DNA from: Aotearoamyces nothofagi
Lineage: Eukaryota; Ascomycota; Leotiomycetes; Leotiales; Tympanidaceae
DNA length: 64,000 nucleotides
NCBI GenBank assembly: GCA_015345905.1
Contig: JADDTR010000004.1
Location: 496,001 to 560,000 of the forward strand
Direction: 5' to 3'
Numbering within the stretch: position 1 is the first letter of the stretch; each line of letters begins with the position of its first letter. A program made the position numbers and the translations under genes. The notes under the pieces were generated by a model. It was given only the letters and a program-made list of their open reading frames with translations, did no database searches and had not been told where the DNA came from. Shown in pieces: positions 11,267-22,181 of this stretch.

Positions 11267-12720
11267 ATGAGTGACCTAGACAAGTACGATTGGCTTTCCA
11301 CAGATCCAACCAAAGCCAGCGTTTACTAACAAGTTTAACTCAGAGCAATCGCACAACTGCGAGCATGTCGGCCGATACCTGAAGCGCAGGTCAGAGAGTT
11401 ATGCCACAAGGCACGGGAGCTTCTGATCGAGGAGGGAAATGTGGTCACGGTGACCGCGCCAGTGACGGTTCGTCTTTGTTTGCGCCCCGAGAAGGACCTA
11501 GCTTATACCAATCTCGCAGATATGTGGTGACATACATGGACAGTTTCATGATCTGATGGAGTTATTTAGAGTAGGAGGTGACGTGCCAGATACAAACTAT
11601 CTATTCATGGGTACGTGATATCTCGCATTTTCCGCGAAGATGCGTACTGACTCAGCCAGGTGATTTCGTCGACCGAGGCTTTTATTCTCTCGAATCTTTC
11701 CTCCTCCTTCTCTGCCTGAAAGTGCGATACCCCGATCGCATGACCTTGATTCGAGGGAATCATGAGTCTAGACAGATTACGACAGTCTACGGCTTCTATG
11801 ACGAATGTCTTCGAAAATACGGAAGCGCAAATGTCTGGAGGTATTGCTGTGAGGTATTTGATTATCTGGCGCTTGGTGCTATCGTTTTAGGTGCTTCCAA
11901 CACTCTTCAGCCCACAGATGAGACCTCCACGGGGACTCAACCAGCAAGTATCACATCCACGCAGGAGTACATTGACAACGATATTGAAATTGAAGTCCTC
12001 AACTCGGAAGGAGATATCCTACACAGGTTCCCAAGGAAGCATGGGCGAGAGGATAGCATTATTCAGCGAAGCCCCAAGGGTGCTGGTACACCGACTAAGA
12101 CCGGTGCGCCTGGCTCCGGTGCGTCAGGATATAGTAATGGTACTACCGGAAACACCAGTGGTGCAGTTCTATGTGTGCACGGCGGTCTGTCACCTCTTAT
12201 CGACTCTGTTGATAAGATTCGGCTACTGGACCGCAAGCAAGAGGTGCCACACGAAGGAGCCATGTGCGATCTTCTATGGTCCGATCCCGACGAGATTGAT
12301 GGATGGGGCCTCTCGCCACGCGGAGCAGGCTTCCTCTTCGGCGCCGACATTGTCCGGGCCTTCAACCACCACAACGACCTCTCGATGATTGCCCGGGCGC
12401 ACCAGCTCGTCATGGAAGGATTCAAAGAGATGTTCGACAACTCAATCGTCACCGTCTGGTCCGCGCCCAACTACTGCTACCGATGCGGGAACGTCGCCGC
12501 CATTATGGAACTGGGCGAGGACGGCAGCGGCGACGGCATCATCTCCCGAAGCAATGGAGAAGTCGGCCGCAGCGACGGCGGCGCTGGGCAAGGGGTCATG
12601 TCGGAGAAGGGAATCGTGCCCAGGGGCGGACCCGCAAGACGCTACAGGGTCTTCCAGGCCGCGCCGCAGGACTCTCGAGGAATGCCGGCCAAAAAGCCTG
12701 TTGCCGACTACTTCCTTTAA
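11267..12720 (+). CDS. PPG1: PP2A-like Ser/Thr protein phosphatase catalytic subunit, PPG1 type
   Basis: Four exons: 11267-11283, 11344-11467, 11520-11610, 11660-12720; 430 residues. All metal-binding PPP signatures are present: GDIHGQ, GDFVDRG, RGNHESR, the second HGGLSP block and the [11 protein letters not shown] segment. The C-terminus ends DYFL, as in PP2A, where the terminal Leu is carboxymethylated. Sequence outside the core ([16 protein letters not shown]) fits PPG1 better than PP2A, PP4 or PP6. In yeast and Neurospora PPG1 acts in STRIPAK-type complexes. Oddity: about 90 low-complexity residues (roughly 153-244, Ser/Thr/Gly-rich) interrupt the core between LGAIV and AVLCVHGG, and a second loop extends the C-terminal region before YRVFQ. 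Both stay in frame and neither has clear splice signals, so they look like real inserts. Confidence 0.92.
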
Positions 12721-13381
12721 GGGAGGGAGGGAGAGGGGGCATATGACATGGGATCTCTGGGAAAGACCGGATGGAATGAATCAACGACGAGCATAGCAAG
12801 ACAAATACGGATGGCGTTGGGTGTCGATTATCAAGGTCGAAGACTATGTAGATAGATTACCGAAGGAGGAGAGAAAGAAAAAAGGTTTATGAGATGCACC
12901 ATGTATGCGCCGTCTACCCCCTCGCGGAAAACCTGTCGTCCCAGCCGAGGCCAAGGATAAAATTAAAGGCACGCTCCGGCAACTTTCACTAAAAGCAAGG
13001 TATGAAAACTGTCGTATCGCGACAGCAGCTACTGATTGAATTTCCCTAAATTGGTACAGAGACAGAAACTGCTTCTTCTGAATCTCCTGTTAAAGTTTTC
13101 AGAATCAGAAGGATTATCCTGTCGTTTCCTGACGGCGCGGTACTTTCCTATCAAAAAACGTGTACAAGTACATATTTGGTGTTCGCAGTTGCGCCTCGCA
13201 ATTTTGAACTTATGCCTCGACCCATTTACGTCCCTCCCTTCCTTCTTTCCCTCCGTGTCCTTCTTTGCCGTCTCGGCAGGCTAGCTATCTGAAACATCCG
13301 CGACGGCTTTTGCATAGTCAGTCCTCGCCTTCGATATAACTTTCATGGCATCGAGCTTCTGCTGAGACCGCGTGAGGTAGG
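12721..13381. other. Convergent intergenic region
   Basis: Lies between the 3' ends of PPG1 (+) and the repeat protein (-). No independent gene is visible. On the minus strand a different frame continues past the repeat protein's stop to 13281 and reads like protein (TRLAYLTRSQQKLDAMKV); it might be the true C-terminus of that gene if an intron or a sequence error hides the join. Confidence 0.4.
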
Positions 13382-16300
13382 CTAGCCTGGTCCTGGAGAA
13401 AGCTTCTCCACAGTTTCCAGGTCCTGGCGTCCAGGTATGCTCTCCCGCCTCGTCCGCTTCGAGGCTCTCTGTTCCGAGCCAGGCACCTCCTGCCCCCTCG
13501 TCCGCTTCGACGCTTCCAGCACCGGCACTCGCCAGGAGACATCCGTCGCCGCGCGCATGGCCTCGCTCGTCGGCATGTACTCCCGTCCCCCAACTCCGAA
13601 CCAGAACCCCGTCTGGTCGCGGACCTGGATGACTGCAAAGGCGGGCAGGGGACCGCCGACTTCCTCGTGTCGGATTCGGACGCCGTTTACGGTAATGTCG
13701 TTCTGGGATGGGTCTAGGTTGATAAGGAAATACTGCGTTTGCCCACGCCCGTCTTTGCGGCGTTCCTCGAGGTACTCTTCCCATTCGGGGCCCCACTCAT
13801 TGTCATCTATTCTGGTGTCAACCACTTGGTTATCGACATCCTTGCCCGCATTCACGTCCACGACCGATCCGAGGCCTGCCGTTTTGAGAGATGCTTCTAG
13901 GACGTCGAGGTCCTGTTGAGACGTCTTGTTACCAGGTTGTTCTTGTAATAGTTGACGACGTATTGCTAGCACTGCCGCAGCATGATCTTTACGATCCTTC
14001 CGATAATATCTCAATGCGAGAGCGAGATGTGCTGAAGCACGGATCTCTGCAGCAGCGTCTATTATTCTTGTCAATGCCTCACAGAAGCTGTCCGAGAGTT
14101 CGTGGTCGCTATCATGTAATTCATTTGCCTTTTTCATCATCAGGTCGTGTTGTTTGCTTCGCAACCTTTCTACTCTATTCCTCAGCAACGGCTTAGGTAG
14201 GCGGGCATCCTTATTTGATGTTATAACAGACTCCAGCCCCTCTTTTATGAGTTCTCCCTTTAGCTGTTCGATCCGCATTATCGCAGAAAGACTACGTGGA
14301 TTGTCCAGCAGCTCCCGACTATATATGTCAAAAGCTGCTTCGGCATTGTCCTCTCGAGTCGCCCGATCCTTTAATAGGGCGAGAATGTGATGTGCACGTC
14401 CTTGATGCAATCTGTTGAGCTGTGGTTCTCTCAATAACGACTCGCAGAGCCTCTCAGTAAGTTTCGGGTTTGTGAACAACACCCCATTGGCCTCTTTAAG
14501 CACGTTTTCGCGCCTTGTGGTCCGCTCCTCTGCCGTCTTATCTTGAGGGGGTGGTGGAAGGTCAATACCGGTATCTGCATCGTCTTCATCCCGGATGATT
14601 TCTGAATCCAGTGCTTTTTCTTTGCATTTCCCCATCAACCATGCAAGAAGTGCTTTGGCATCAGCATCATCCGGGTCTTCGTATAGCAGTTGACGTAGTA
14701 TCTGGACAGCTAGCATGGCACGAGCTTTGGCATTCTCCCGACCTGGTTGGGCCGCCAGCAGATAATGAACCGCAGCTTGGTGCAGCAACATGACGTTAGG
14801 TTCACGCAGTAATTCCAAGCAGTCCTCCTCGGCCCGTTTAGGGACCTGGGAGAGTAATGCTGGGGCGTTCCTAATGAAGGTGGTGTGTCTTTTGACGCGC
14901 TCTTCTTCTGACTCGATTGTTGCCGCCGCTGGTACTGCAATAGCTGTTTTCTCGCTGCTACAAGCAGCGTTCAGGTTATCCTGGATAGGGACCACCTTCT
15001 CAACCGGAAGAAGATCATTGAGTCTGAGAGTATTCTCTGTAGCTTTGACAGACTCTTGAAGGTCTATGTCATCGGGGGCTAGCGCTTGTGCTTGCTTGAC
15101 CAACTTCAAAGCCAAGGCAGCACGTGCTTTACGGTCACTCCTAGTAGGTATCATAGCAAGTATAAGATGTGCTCCAGATTGTGACACTAGTGCCACGTCT
15201 GGCAACTGTAATAGAGTTAAACATATCCTCTCCGTTAGATCTGGATTGGTGACTCTTGTAAGATGAGCTCGGAGTATCATGTTGTTATGTCTTACGTCGC
15301 GCTGCGCTTCCGTCTTGCCGTCCGAAACGGTGAGCAGATCTACAAGAAGGCTATTCTCCCGACGGATGTCCATTTCACGAGGCGTCGCCCATGGATCGTC
15401 GAACTCCAAGGCTCTTTCCGCCTTTAACTTCCACAGACTATCACGCCTCCCAGAGAAATATCTATCAGCATCAACATATTTAACATTGTCGTATTCGAAT
15501 CTCTTGCCGTGAAGCGCATTCTGGCCATAGACTGGCTTAGGGGCACGTGGATCGGCGATCGGGATGCGGCGAATGTCAAGGGTGAAAGCTTTCTGCGTGT
15601 CTTCTTTGGAATTGTCGTCGATCTGAGACGGATTGAGTGGCGGTGGGAATCGGAAGGTGTGTCCGTTGACACCGTTCCATATCACTGCTGGGTTCGCGAT
15701 GTTGAGATGCTCTTGGCCTGGGCGGATAGTGGGCTGCAGGACATTGACAGGGTTGCACATTGTGTCCAGCCACATCCCCATACCGTCATCCTCCCACGGT
15801 TTCTTCTCTTTCACCCCTCCTCTCCACCAGCCCTCGTATTCAGATTTAGTTGCCCCTCTCTTCGGTGTCCATACCGAATTCTCTATAAGGTCCTCGCCAA
15901 CCTTGAACCCCTCCTGCGGACTCCTGAACTCATCCCAGCCGCTCAAAGGGGCTCTGGAACCAGTCGGACCACCGTCTGCTTCCTCTGCCTCAGCTACCTG
16001 CTGTGCCTTCCTAAATTCATCCGACTCCTCGTTTCCTAGCCCTCTCAATATCTCCATCTGAATTCGAGCTCGCGCACCATCGCTCTCGCCATGTCGCCAT
16101 AGCATCCAGCCTAGCCACCAGCTCTCATAGATATCGCGTCCAGATAGTCTGATTGGTCCTCGTGTAGCAAGACGGCATTGTTCCTCATCTCTGAAAGTTG
16201 CGAGCGGTGATGGGATAACGGAGTCTGGAATAGCGACGGGTGTGATGGGCGGGGCAAGGGCAATTGAGAGAGTGCTGAAGTCGTGGTTAGTAGTAGTCTT

Positions 16301-16426
16301 GCTCCTATTAGGCGTAAAGCCTATAGAATTAGACGAGGCAGCAGCCATCTCAGCTAACAGAACGATCTTGCGATTGGCTATGCCGTGATCCGAACTTGTT
16401 TTAACCCTTCGCAACGCGAAATCCAA
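13382..16426 (-). CDS. Large unknown protein with four tandem ~98-residue helical repeats
   Basis: Single exon, up to 1014 residues; the second Met (residue 27, MAAASSNSIGF) may be the real start. I do not recognise the family. Residues about 90-230 contain Trp-rich motifs (YESWWLGWMLWRHG, YEGWWRGG). About 374-470, 508-605, 633-730 and 754-852 are four diverged copies of one unit: a helix (RRENVLKEANGVL-like), a Leu-rich pair (LTERLCESLLREPQL), an Ala/His-rich helix (HQGRAHHILALLKDR) and an xxLLxDP turn. They resemble TPR-like solenoid units and suggest a scaffold. The C-terminal 150 residues contain a beta-rich segment (TQYFLINLDPSQND, FWFGVGGREYMPTSEA) and two basic ASKRTR patches that could be nuclear localisation signals. 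The exact C-terminus is uncertain. Confidence 0.8.
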   Translation of the reverse strand: MDFALRRVKTSSDHGIANRKIVLLAEMAAASSNSIGFTPNRSKTTTNHDFSTLSIALAPPITPVAIPDSVIPSPLATFRDEEQCRLATRGPIRLSGRDIYESWWLGWMLWRHGESDGARARIQMEILRGLGNEESDEFRKAQQVAEAEEADGGPTGSRAPLSGWDEFRSPQEGFKVGEDLIENSVWTPKRGATKSEYEGWWRGGVKEKKPWEDDGMGMWLDTMCNPVNVLQPTIRPGQEHLNIANPAVIWNGVNGHTFRFPPPLNPSQIDDNSKEDTQKAFTLDIRRIPIADPRAPKPVYGQNALHGKRFEYDNVKYVDADRYFSGRRDSLWKLKAERALEFDDPWATPREMDIRRENSLLVDLLTVSDGKTEAQRDVRHNNMILRAHLTRVTNPDLTERICLTLLQLPDVALVSQSGAHLILAMIPTRSDRKARAALALKLVKQAQALAPDDIDLQESVKATENTLRLNDLLPVEKVVPIQDNLNAACSSEKTAIAVPAAATIESEEERVKRHTTFIRNAPALLSQVPKRAEEDCLELLREPNVMLLHQAAVHYLLAAQPGRENAKARAMLAVQILRQLLYEDPDDADAKALLAWLMGKCKEKALDSEIIRDEDDADTGIDLPPPPQDKTAEERTTRRENVLKEANGVLFTNPKLTERLCESLLREPQLNRLHQGRAHHILALLKDRATREDNAEAAFDIYSRELLDNPRSLSAIMRIEQLKGELIKEGLESVITSNKDARLPKPLLRNRVERLRSKQHDLMMKKANELHDSDHELSDSFCEALTRIIDAAAEIRASAHLALALRYYRKDRKDHAAAVLAIRRQLLQEQPGNKTSQQDLDVLEASLKTAGLGSVVDVNAGKDVDNQVVDTRIDDNEWGPEWEEYLEERRKDGRGQTQYFLINLDPSQNDITVNGVRIRHEEVGGPLPAFAVIQVRDQTGFWFGVGGREYMPTSEAMRAATDVSWRVPVLEASKRTRGQEVPGSEQRASKRTRRESIPGRQDLETVEKLSPGPG

Positions 16427-17599
16427 TAAAAATAGTAGCTATGTTCGAGATCGCCAAGCCAGTTCGATAAAGTTACCTGCCGAATTCCTCAGAAATTAGT
16501 GCTAATATCTGGTCTACGTCGGCGAGTTTTCAAAAACAGGACAAGTCTGACAACCCAGCGGAACATATCCCTCTATTTCGGGTCCTGTGAGAAATGAAAG
16601 AAGAGCTCGAGCCTGAGCTGGGAGCTCGGCATTTTGGCCAAACAGACAGGAACAAAGCGATATTCCTAATCACCGAAGAAGTCTTTGTGACGAGGCTTGC
16701 GTGGACGAAAACGTATACTCGTTGCTGCGATGAAGGAGAGCATTGCGCCGCCGGATTCAGGGGTATCACGTGCGCAACAAAACATCACAGAGGTTTTCTT
16801 TGTCTTGAAGAAATTGCGAACGGTAAAATCGTGCCGGGTCGTCGAATTTCTGGAATTGAACAATCCGCTTTCGCGGTCGCTGAAAACGGCGGGAATGTCT
16901 CTGCCTGTCCTTTGAACAGGGGCCACAGAGGAATGTACTCGCAACGCCAACCGAATATCCCACCGAAGACCTGAGACCATACGCCTTCTCAGACTACATT
17001 GAGCAGAAATCCCAGAGCACGCTTTCGGATATGCAATGCCTTGGTTGCGTGCTCAGAGAGGCGTTCTTGTGGCGGTATATTGGTCCACGGCTTGAAAGCT
17101 ATCTGATTGTCGACTTAGCATTCGACACATTGCTGAGTTACACATCCCAGACCCATTCGCACGTCGGCTGGAGGAATTGATCCGGGTACCATCGCCGTGA
17201 TCATGTTTGTTGCACCTAAGCAGCTCGATCCTGTTTCGGGAGAAACGTTACAGTTTGAGCATTCAGGAGGTGTGCGCCGAACCAGTGGCTGTGGGAGCAT
17301 CATTTGAGGGTGTAGTGGTGAGTCCGTGTGGGGAAAGCTGTTGTGGACATTGTTGCCTTGTTGTTGTTGATGCTGCTGCTGCCGACGTTGTAGGGGAAGC
17401 TGAGATAATGTCGCCGAAGGCATCATTGCGAGGAGATGATTATATCCAAAGAAATGGCTGAAATGGTTGTCCCGAGATGTCATATACAAGCTCGAATTAC
17501 CCACAGTACTTGGCCCAATGCTTGTTATACTCTTCTCCTGCAGCTGCTGTGTATTCCCATCCTCGGCGGCCAACCCTATCCGGCCAACAGAACTGGTGA
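16427..17599. other. Intergenic, no gene seen
   Basis: Lies between the start of the repeat protein and the 3' end of the nirA-like gene. It holds only short frames without recognisable domains; one CACGTG occurs at 16767-16772. Presumably it contains the promoter of the repeat protein and the 3' UTR of the regulator. Confidence 0.5.
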
Positions 17600-20396
17600 T
17601 CAAGAGTACCATTCGTCGTCGACAAAGTCATTAGGGTTGCCATTAGTCCCATTCCCATTTCCATTCCCATATCCATTTTCACTCCCACTCCCACTCCCAC
17701 TCCCATTCCCCGGCACATAGAACCCCGCTCCCATCCCATTCGCATTCCCTTCCCCATTCGACCCGCCCCCACCCCCTTCCAGTCCCCAGTTATAAAACCC
17801 CATCGCCAGACTCGCCTGGTCCTGCAACCACCAATCCTGGCTTTCCATCAATGCATCCGCTCCCCCTGACAGCACACCGGGAGAGACTTTTCGCGAAAGC
17901 GTCCCCGGAGGGGCTTGTTGTTGTTGTTGTGGCAGCGGCACCCGTGACACCAGAGGGGCCATGCCGTAGTCATGGCGCTGCGCGTATGGATTTGCCATAT
18001 GCGCGACGCTTTCGGGTGGTAAGCTTATTGGCCCATTCAGTCTCGGTGATGGGAGAGGAGAAGCCGTGCTCGGGATATGTGGACCCAAATGGACAGTCTT
18101 CGGAGGCATGTTTGATATTATGCCTTGGCCAGTTATAGGCACCCTACCAATATTGTTCTGATGTGGGACTTGCTGTTGATAGTAGCCTTGCAGGTTCCAT
18201 ATTTGGGTATTCTGTGGAGGCGGAGTATTGGATGGCTGTATTGAGACAGCATCACTCTTTGGCGGCGATGGTACATCTGCAGTACTGAAAAGGCCATACT
18301 TTGCGTCTGTACGGCCCAGAACCGTCGAAGCTTCTTCTGGCAAGCCTATTTTCCACTTTCGAGCGAGCACACTCAAAATGCTCAAAGTCCGTCTTGCGCA
18401 TAGCCAGTCTTCGGCAATTTCTTCGAGATGCTTTACACCGTGTATGATATCTCTCTTTGCTGTGTTCTCCGGCAAGTTGAGAAGATGGATGGTGCAGGCA
18501 GAATGAACAATATAGACTGCAATGTTACAGATCTGTCGTAGTCCATATGTACGCTTGTAAAGGCGCATAAGCTTGGATATATGGGAAGCTGCTTGCGAGC
18601 AAAGCTTTCGAGGGGATACGTGAGAAGGTAATGGAGATGTTGCAGGCTTATACTTCAGGAACGGTCGGAATAGATGTATGTACAGGAGATGGAAGAACAT
18701 GCTGCTTGTTATTAGTGAAATTCAAAACTAGGCGGTTATGCGCGACTTACTGCATAAGAAGGACATTTGGCAGTTGCCCTTCTTTCGGCTCGAATTCCTT
18801 CGGAAGATCCTTGCGCCATGCCTCCAGCCGTGTATGCAACTCGCTCAACTTCTTCAATTCGGCCGTCTTTCCCATAGACCTCTCGAGGACCTGGGGCTGG
18901 TAAAAGAATATCAAAAGATCGCTGCTGATCTCGCAGAGACTCGAGATCTGTAAAGCGACAGCCCTCGTTCTCGAGGGTTGAAAGTGCATCTGACCGATGC
19001 CATTATCCGTATACGGCGACCAGATATCGCTATCCTCGTCCGGGAACACATCATACTTCGGGACGGTAATATTAGAAGCAGGAATTTGAGGAAGCCGCCC
19101 AAGATAATTCGACCAGCACTTGTCGAACAAGAAGCAGCCCCAGAATGTGATCCTGCGTGCATCAATCTCTTGTTCGCCCATGGTCTCGTTATTTGCAGTC
19201 ATCCCGCCCGAATCGAGGTTCAGACCCATATCTTGCGCCATTCGGAAACTCATACCACTGTACACCCACCCCTTTGCTTCCCGTCCACACCCAGCTTCTC
19301 TTACCGACATCAGCGCTAGAGCCTGGACAGTGGTCAGTCTTGGTTTCTCATACTCGTCATTCTCAACAATCAGTCGCTTTGCCTCGGCGAAGAACACGTC
19401 GCCTTTCGTGGTAGGGTTGTTGGGGTCGGCACACGCCGCAGGAGAACTGGTGAAGTGACACCCCAAAGCCAGCATGGCATTAACAAGTAGAGAGGAGCAA
19501 TATATCCTTCCCTTGGGCGCCACAGGCGGTTTGCCTAAGAGGAACTCCCGGTAAAAGAGGCTCTTCGACAGAGTCGTAAAGTAAGGATAGTGCCAAGTGA
19601 AATACATGTTGATCAGATGCACAATGAGCTCTCTGTCTTTGGTGACGGTTGTCCAACTTAGCAATGGTTCATCTTGTTGCTGTAAGGTATCCAAGTTAGG
19701 ACCGTCATCTTCGTCGGTTGGTGTCAGGTATATCAGATTCGAGGTCCCCCCGATAAATCTCATTGAGCCATTCTCTAATCTGAGCTCGCCCATTTTCCCC
19801 GATAATTCCGTCTCAAACGTTGGGACCTCTGTTGTATATGCGCCGCTAATCAGATCATCGTCGTCTTCTTCGTCCTCGAGCCCCTGATCCTGCTTTATAA
19901 TGCTTTCTGCAACATCATCCAGACTCTCACAGGTCCGGATCCGCCTGACCAAAGCTGGAACATCGTCCTCTGTTGCGTTCAAGATCGCCTGAATAAGCGT
20001 CTGCAGTGTCGAATTGCGAGTCTTCAAGCTGTCGAATTTCTCTTTGTAGACGCCCTTCCTTCGGTGGTCGCTACTGGGATCGTAGACGCATTCTGTTGAT
20101 CGATGTGTCAGTAATTGGATCATGACACAACAAGGCATTTGGAGGCCGCTACCTGTCTTGTATACGCTGGAGCACGCAGCGCACGACGGCGTGTTTCCGT
20201 CACATTTGGATTTCCGCCGTCGGCAGGCTATACATGCTGTGCTTACGCACCGTCGTTTTATTGTCGCGGTCTCACCACTCGTCCTGGCCTTCTTTTTTGA
20301 AGTCTTGACACCAACATTTCCATCGGTGAGGGACGCACTCGTCTCTCTAGAGATAACAGGCTCCTTGTATTTCTCAGATATGGGGTGGCCTGCCAT
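17600..20396 (-). CDS. nirA: Zn2Cys6 transcription activator of the NirA/NIT4 nitrate-assimilation type
   Basis: Three exons on the minus strand: 20396-20153, 20092-18751, 18701-17600; 895 residues. The zinc cluster is C55-x2-C58-x6-C65-x6-C72-x2-C75-x7-C83; the first intron splits it between Thr81 and Glu82. After it come a linker (HRRKGVYKEKFDSLKTRN), a coiled dimerisation helix (LQTLIQAILNATEDDVPAL) and the fungal-specific TF domain with signatures shared with Aspergillus NirA (MSVREAGCGREAKGWVYSG, ITFWGCFLFDKCWSNYLGR, HVSPRKLCSQAASHISKL). The C-terminal 230 residues are Gln/Pro/Gly/Asn-rich, a likely activation region, ending DDEWYS. NirA turns on nitrate and nitrite reductase and transporter genes with AreA; none of these targets lies in this window. 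Paralogues of NirA exist in some fungi, so orthology is probable, not certain. Confidence 0.88.
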
Positions 20397-20693
20397 TATA
20401 CGCCCAGATAAAATCCGGTCCTAGACCGAGCCAAAGGCTGGTCTGCGCGGCTAAGTGGCTCGCGACAGCAGTCAGCGACAAAGAGGTTTCTCCTCGGAGA
20501 TGCCTTTCTCTAAAGCTGGAGGTCCGCGAACCACCACATTGTTCTGGGGCGGGGATGACGGTGGGCCTTCTGTTTGGTCCGGAGAGGGTGAGGAAAAGAG
20601 GAAAGTGCCCCGCATCTCTGTATCGGCGAGCCATATCAGCAACTCGCGATAAGAGCATCTTACTCAGCTTGTGGATTGGCAGTATACACCCAG

Positions 20694-20835
20694 ACGGCCT
20701 CTGCGGCAGCAGCCCCCCGGGAGGGCCAGCGGAGCGTCACTACTGATACAATCTCAGAAGGGGTGAAATGGCACAGATCGCATTAGTAGGCACGCTCCGC
20801 TGGCCCTCCCGGGGGGCTGCTGCCGCAGAGGCCGT
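20694..20835. mobile_element. 142-bp palindromic MITE-like element, copy 1
   Basis: Two perfectly inverted 44-bp arms (20694-20737 and 20792-20835) flank a 54-bp centre. The arms are very GC-rich and start ACGGCCTCTGCGGCAG. CCAG occurs immediately outside both ends (20690-20693 and 20836-20839), a possible 4-bp target-site duplication. There is no coding capacity. The same arms recur at 38658-38796. It lies between the nirA promoter and a decayed kinase fragment. Classification as a non-autonomous DNA element is inference; a structural hairpin of another origin is possible. Confidence 0.65.
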
Positions 20836-21372
20836 CCAGGCACTCACAAGTTTCGAGGATCCAGGTAAGATGGATTCTCGCGCTTATAGTTGCGGTCTAT
20901 CAAAGTCTATATTTCTATCAAATATATATAACTATATTCCAGGCCTTCGACGCCAGTTACAACAAATACAATCCGCACATCTTCTATCCCAAGTGGACAA
21001 AACATATATCGATAGCAATAAGCTTCGCGGGCCGTTCCGTTGCGGACTACAAGTCCCACCTCTTACTACTTACTTGCTATTCAGTGCACCCTAGGACAGC
21101 CAGGAAACTTATGCTGGTAGATCCATTTGCCAGTACCCTGAGGTAAGTACTGTACCATTCAATAACTTTCATTAATGAGTGTTGAGTGTTGCACCAACAC
21201 CCTCCACCCCCTGGTTCCTTGCTGAGGGCTATGCCAACGTCCCATTTTCGATATCCCAGCAGCCATCACCAGGCTATGCTGTCTGGTGTTTGTAGCATTT
21301 TACCAGCTCTGAACATTCGTGCCTCGCTATGTGGGGCTCGCTCTCACACGCTTACTAGCACGTGCACTCCTC

Positions 21373-22089
21373 TCATCCGTTCTCTGACGGCACCACCTGC
21401 GCTCCCCCAGAAGCCAAGGGTTCTTCCAGAAGCTCCGAGGGCTCAGCTCTCGATTCCGGCGTCCACCTGACCATTTTGCGGACGAGGTCGAGAAGCTCCT
21501 TGTTAGCAGCATCGAGATCCTTCTCGGCATCTTCCCAAGACGCTGAGATTACTGGATTCGGGCATTTCCCATTGCCTGCTGGATGCATATTAGATTGGCG
21601 AGTGCACCTGCCAGGAAGCAAGAGCTTGCCTTGGCTATCAAAGTAGACGGAGCTGCACTCGCTTCGCTGGAGGAGTTCGAGGGGGGGAGGTCCTAAAAGA
21701 CCAGCCATGCTGGCGAGGTGGAATCGGTTCGCGTACTTGCCCGTCTCGGGGTCAAGCCCACCGAACATATGTCTGTTCTCAAACAGGTCCCAGATCTAGA
21801 AGCTTTCGTTAATCTCACTGCGATAGACCATGCTGTTGGCCACGCGCGGGAGACCTCGCACCACAACTCCGACGTTCTATACATCTGCAGCATAGCCCCA
21901 TGGCATCTCTAGAATGACTTCGGGTGCCCGGTAAGGATTGGGCTGTATATCATGGCAGTACTCAACCTGCCAATTTTGGGCGAGAGAGATGTCACACAGG
22001 ATCGGCCGACCAGACCTGGCTGGGATACCGAAGTTTACGCTCTTGTAAAGATTATAGCCGTCGACGTTTTTGTAGATGCTTGATGCCAC
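21373..22089 (-). pseudogene. Decayed fragment of an SRPK-like protein kinase (C-lobe only)
   Basis: Reading on the minus strand, the translation shows kinase C-lobe blocks: IPARSGRPILCDISLAQNW (a degenerate DFG region), IQPNPYRAPEVILEMPWGYA, NVGVVV, IWDLFENRHMFGGLDPETG, HLASMAGLLGPPPLELL and KMVRWTPESRAEPSELL. These blocks and their order are typical of fungal SRPK-related kinases. The N-lobe and catalytic loop are missing; the MDR gene lies directly upstream. A TAG at 21877-21879 replaces the Trp of the conserved DVWNVG motif. A 66-nt GT..TAG intron seems to be kept between VGVV and IWDLF, so this is a genomic, not retroposed, copy. The LLPGRC region is also degenerate. Confidence 0.75.
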
Positions 22090-22181
22090 GATTTCTCTCC
22101 TATCTAGCTTCCTAGGAAGTGGGCTGGAAGGAATAGTATTTTCTAAGATTTATATCTATATGATTCAAAAGACCCATCTAT

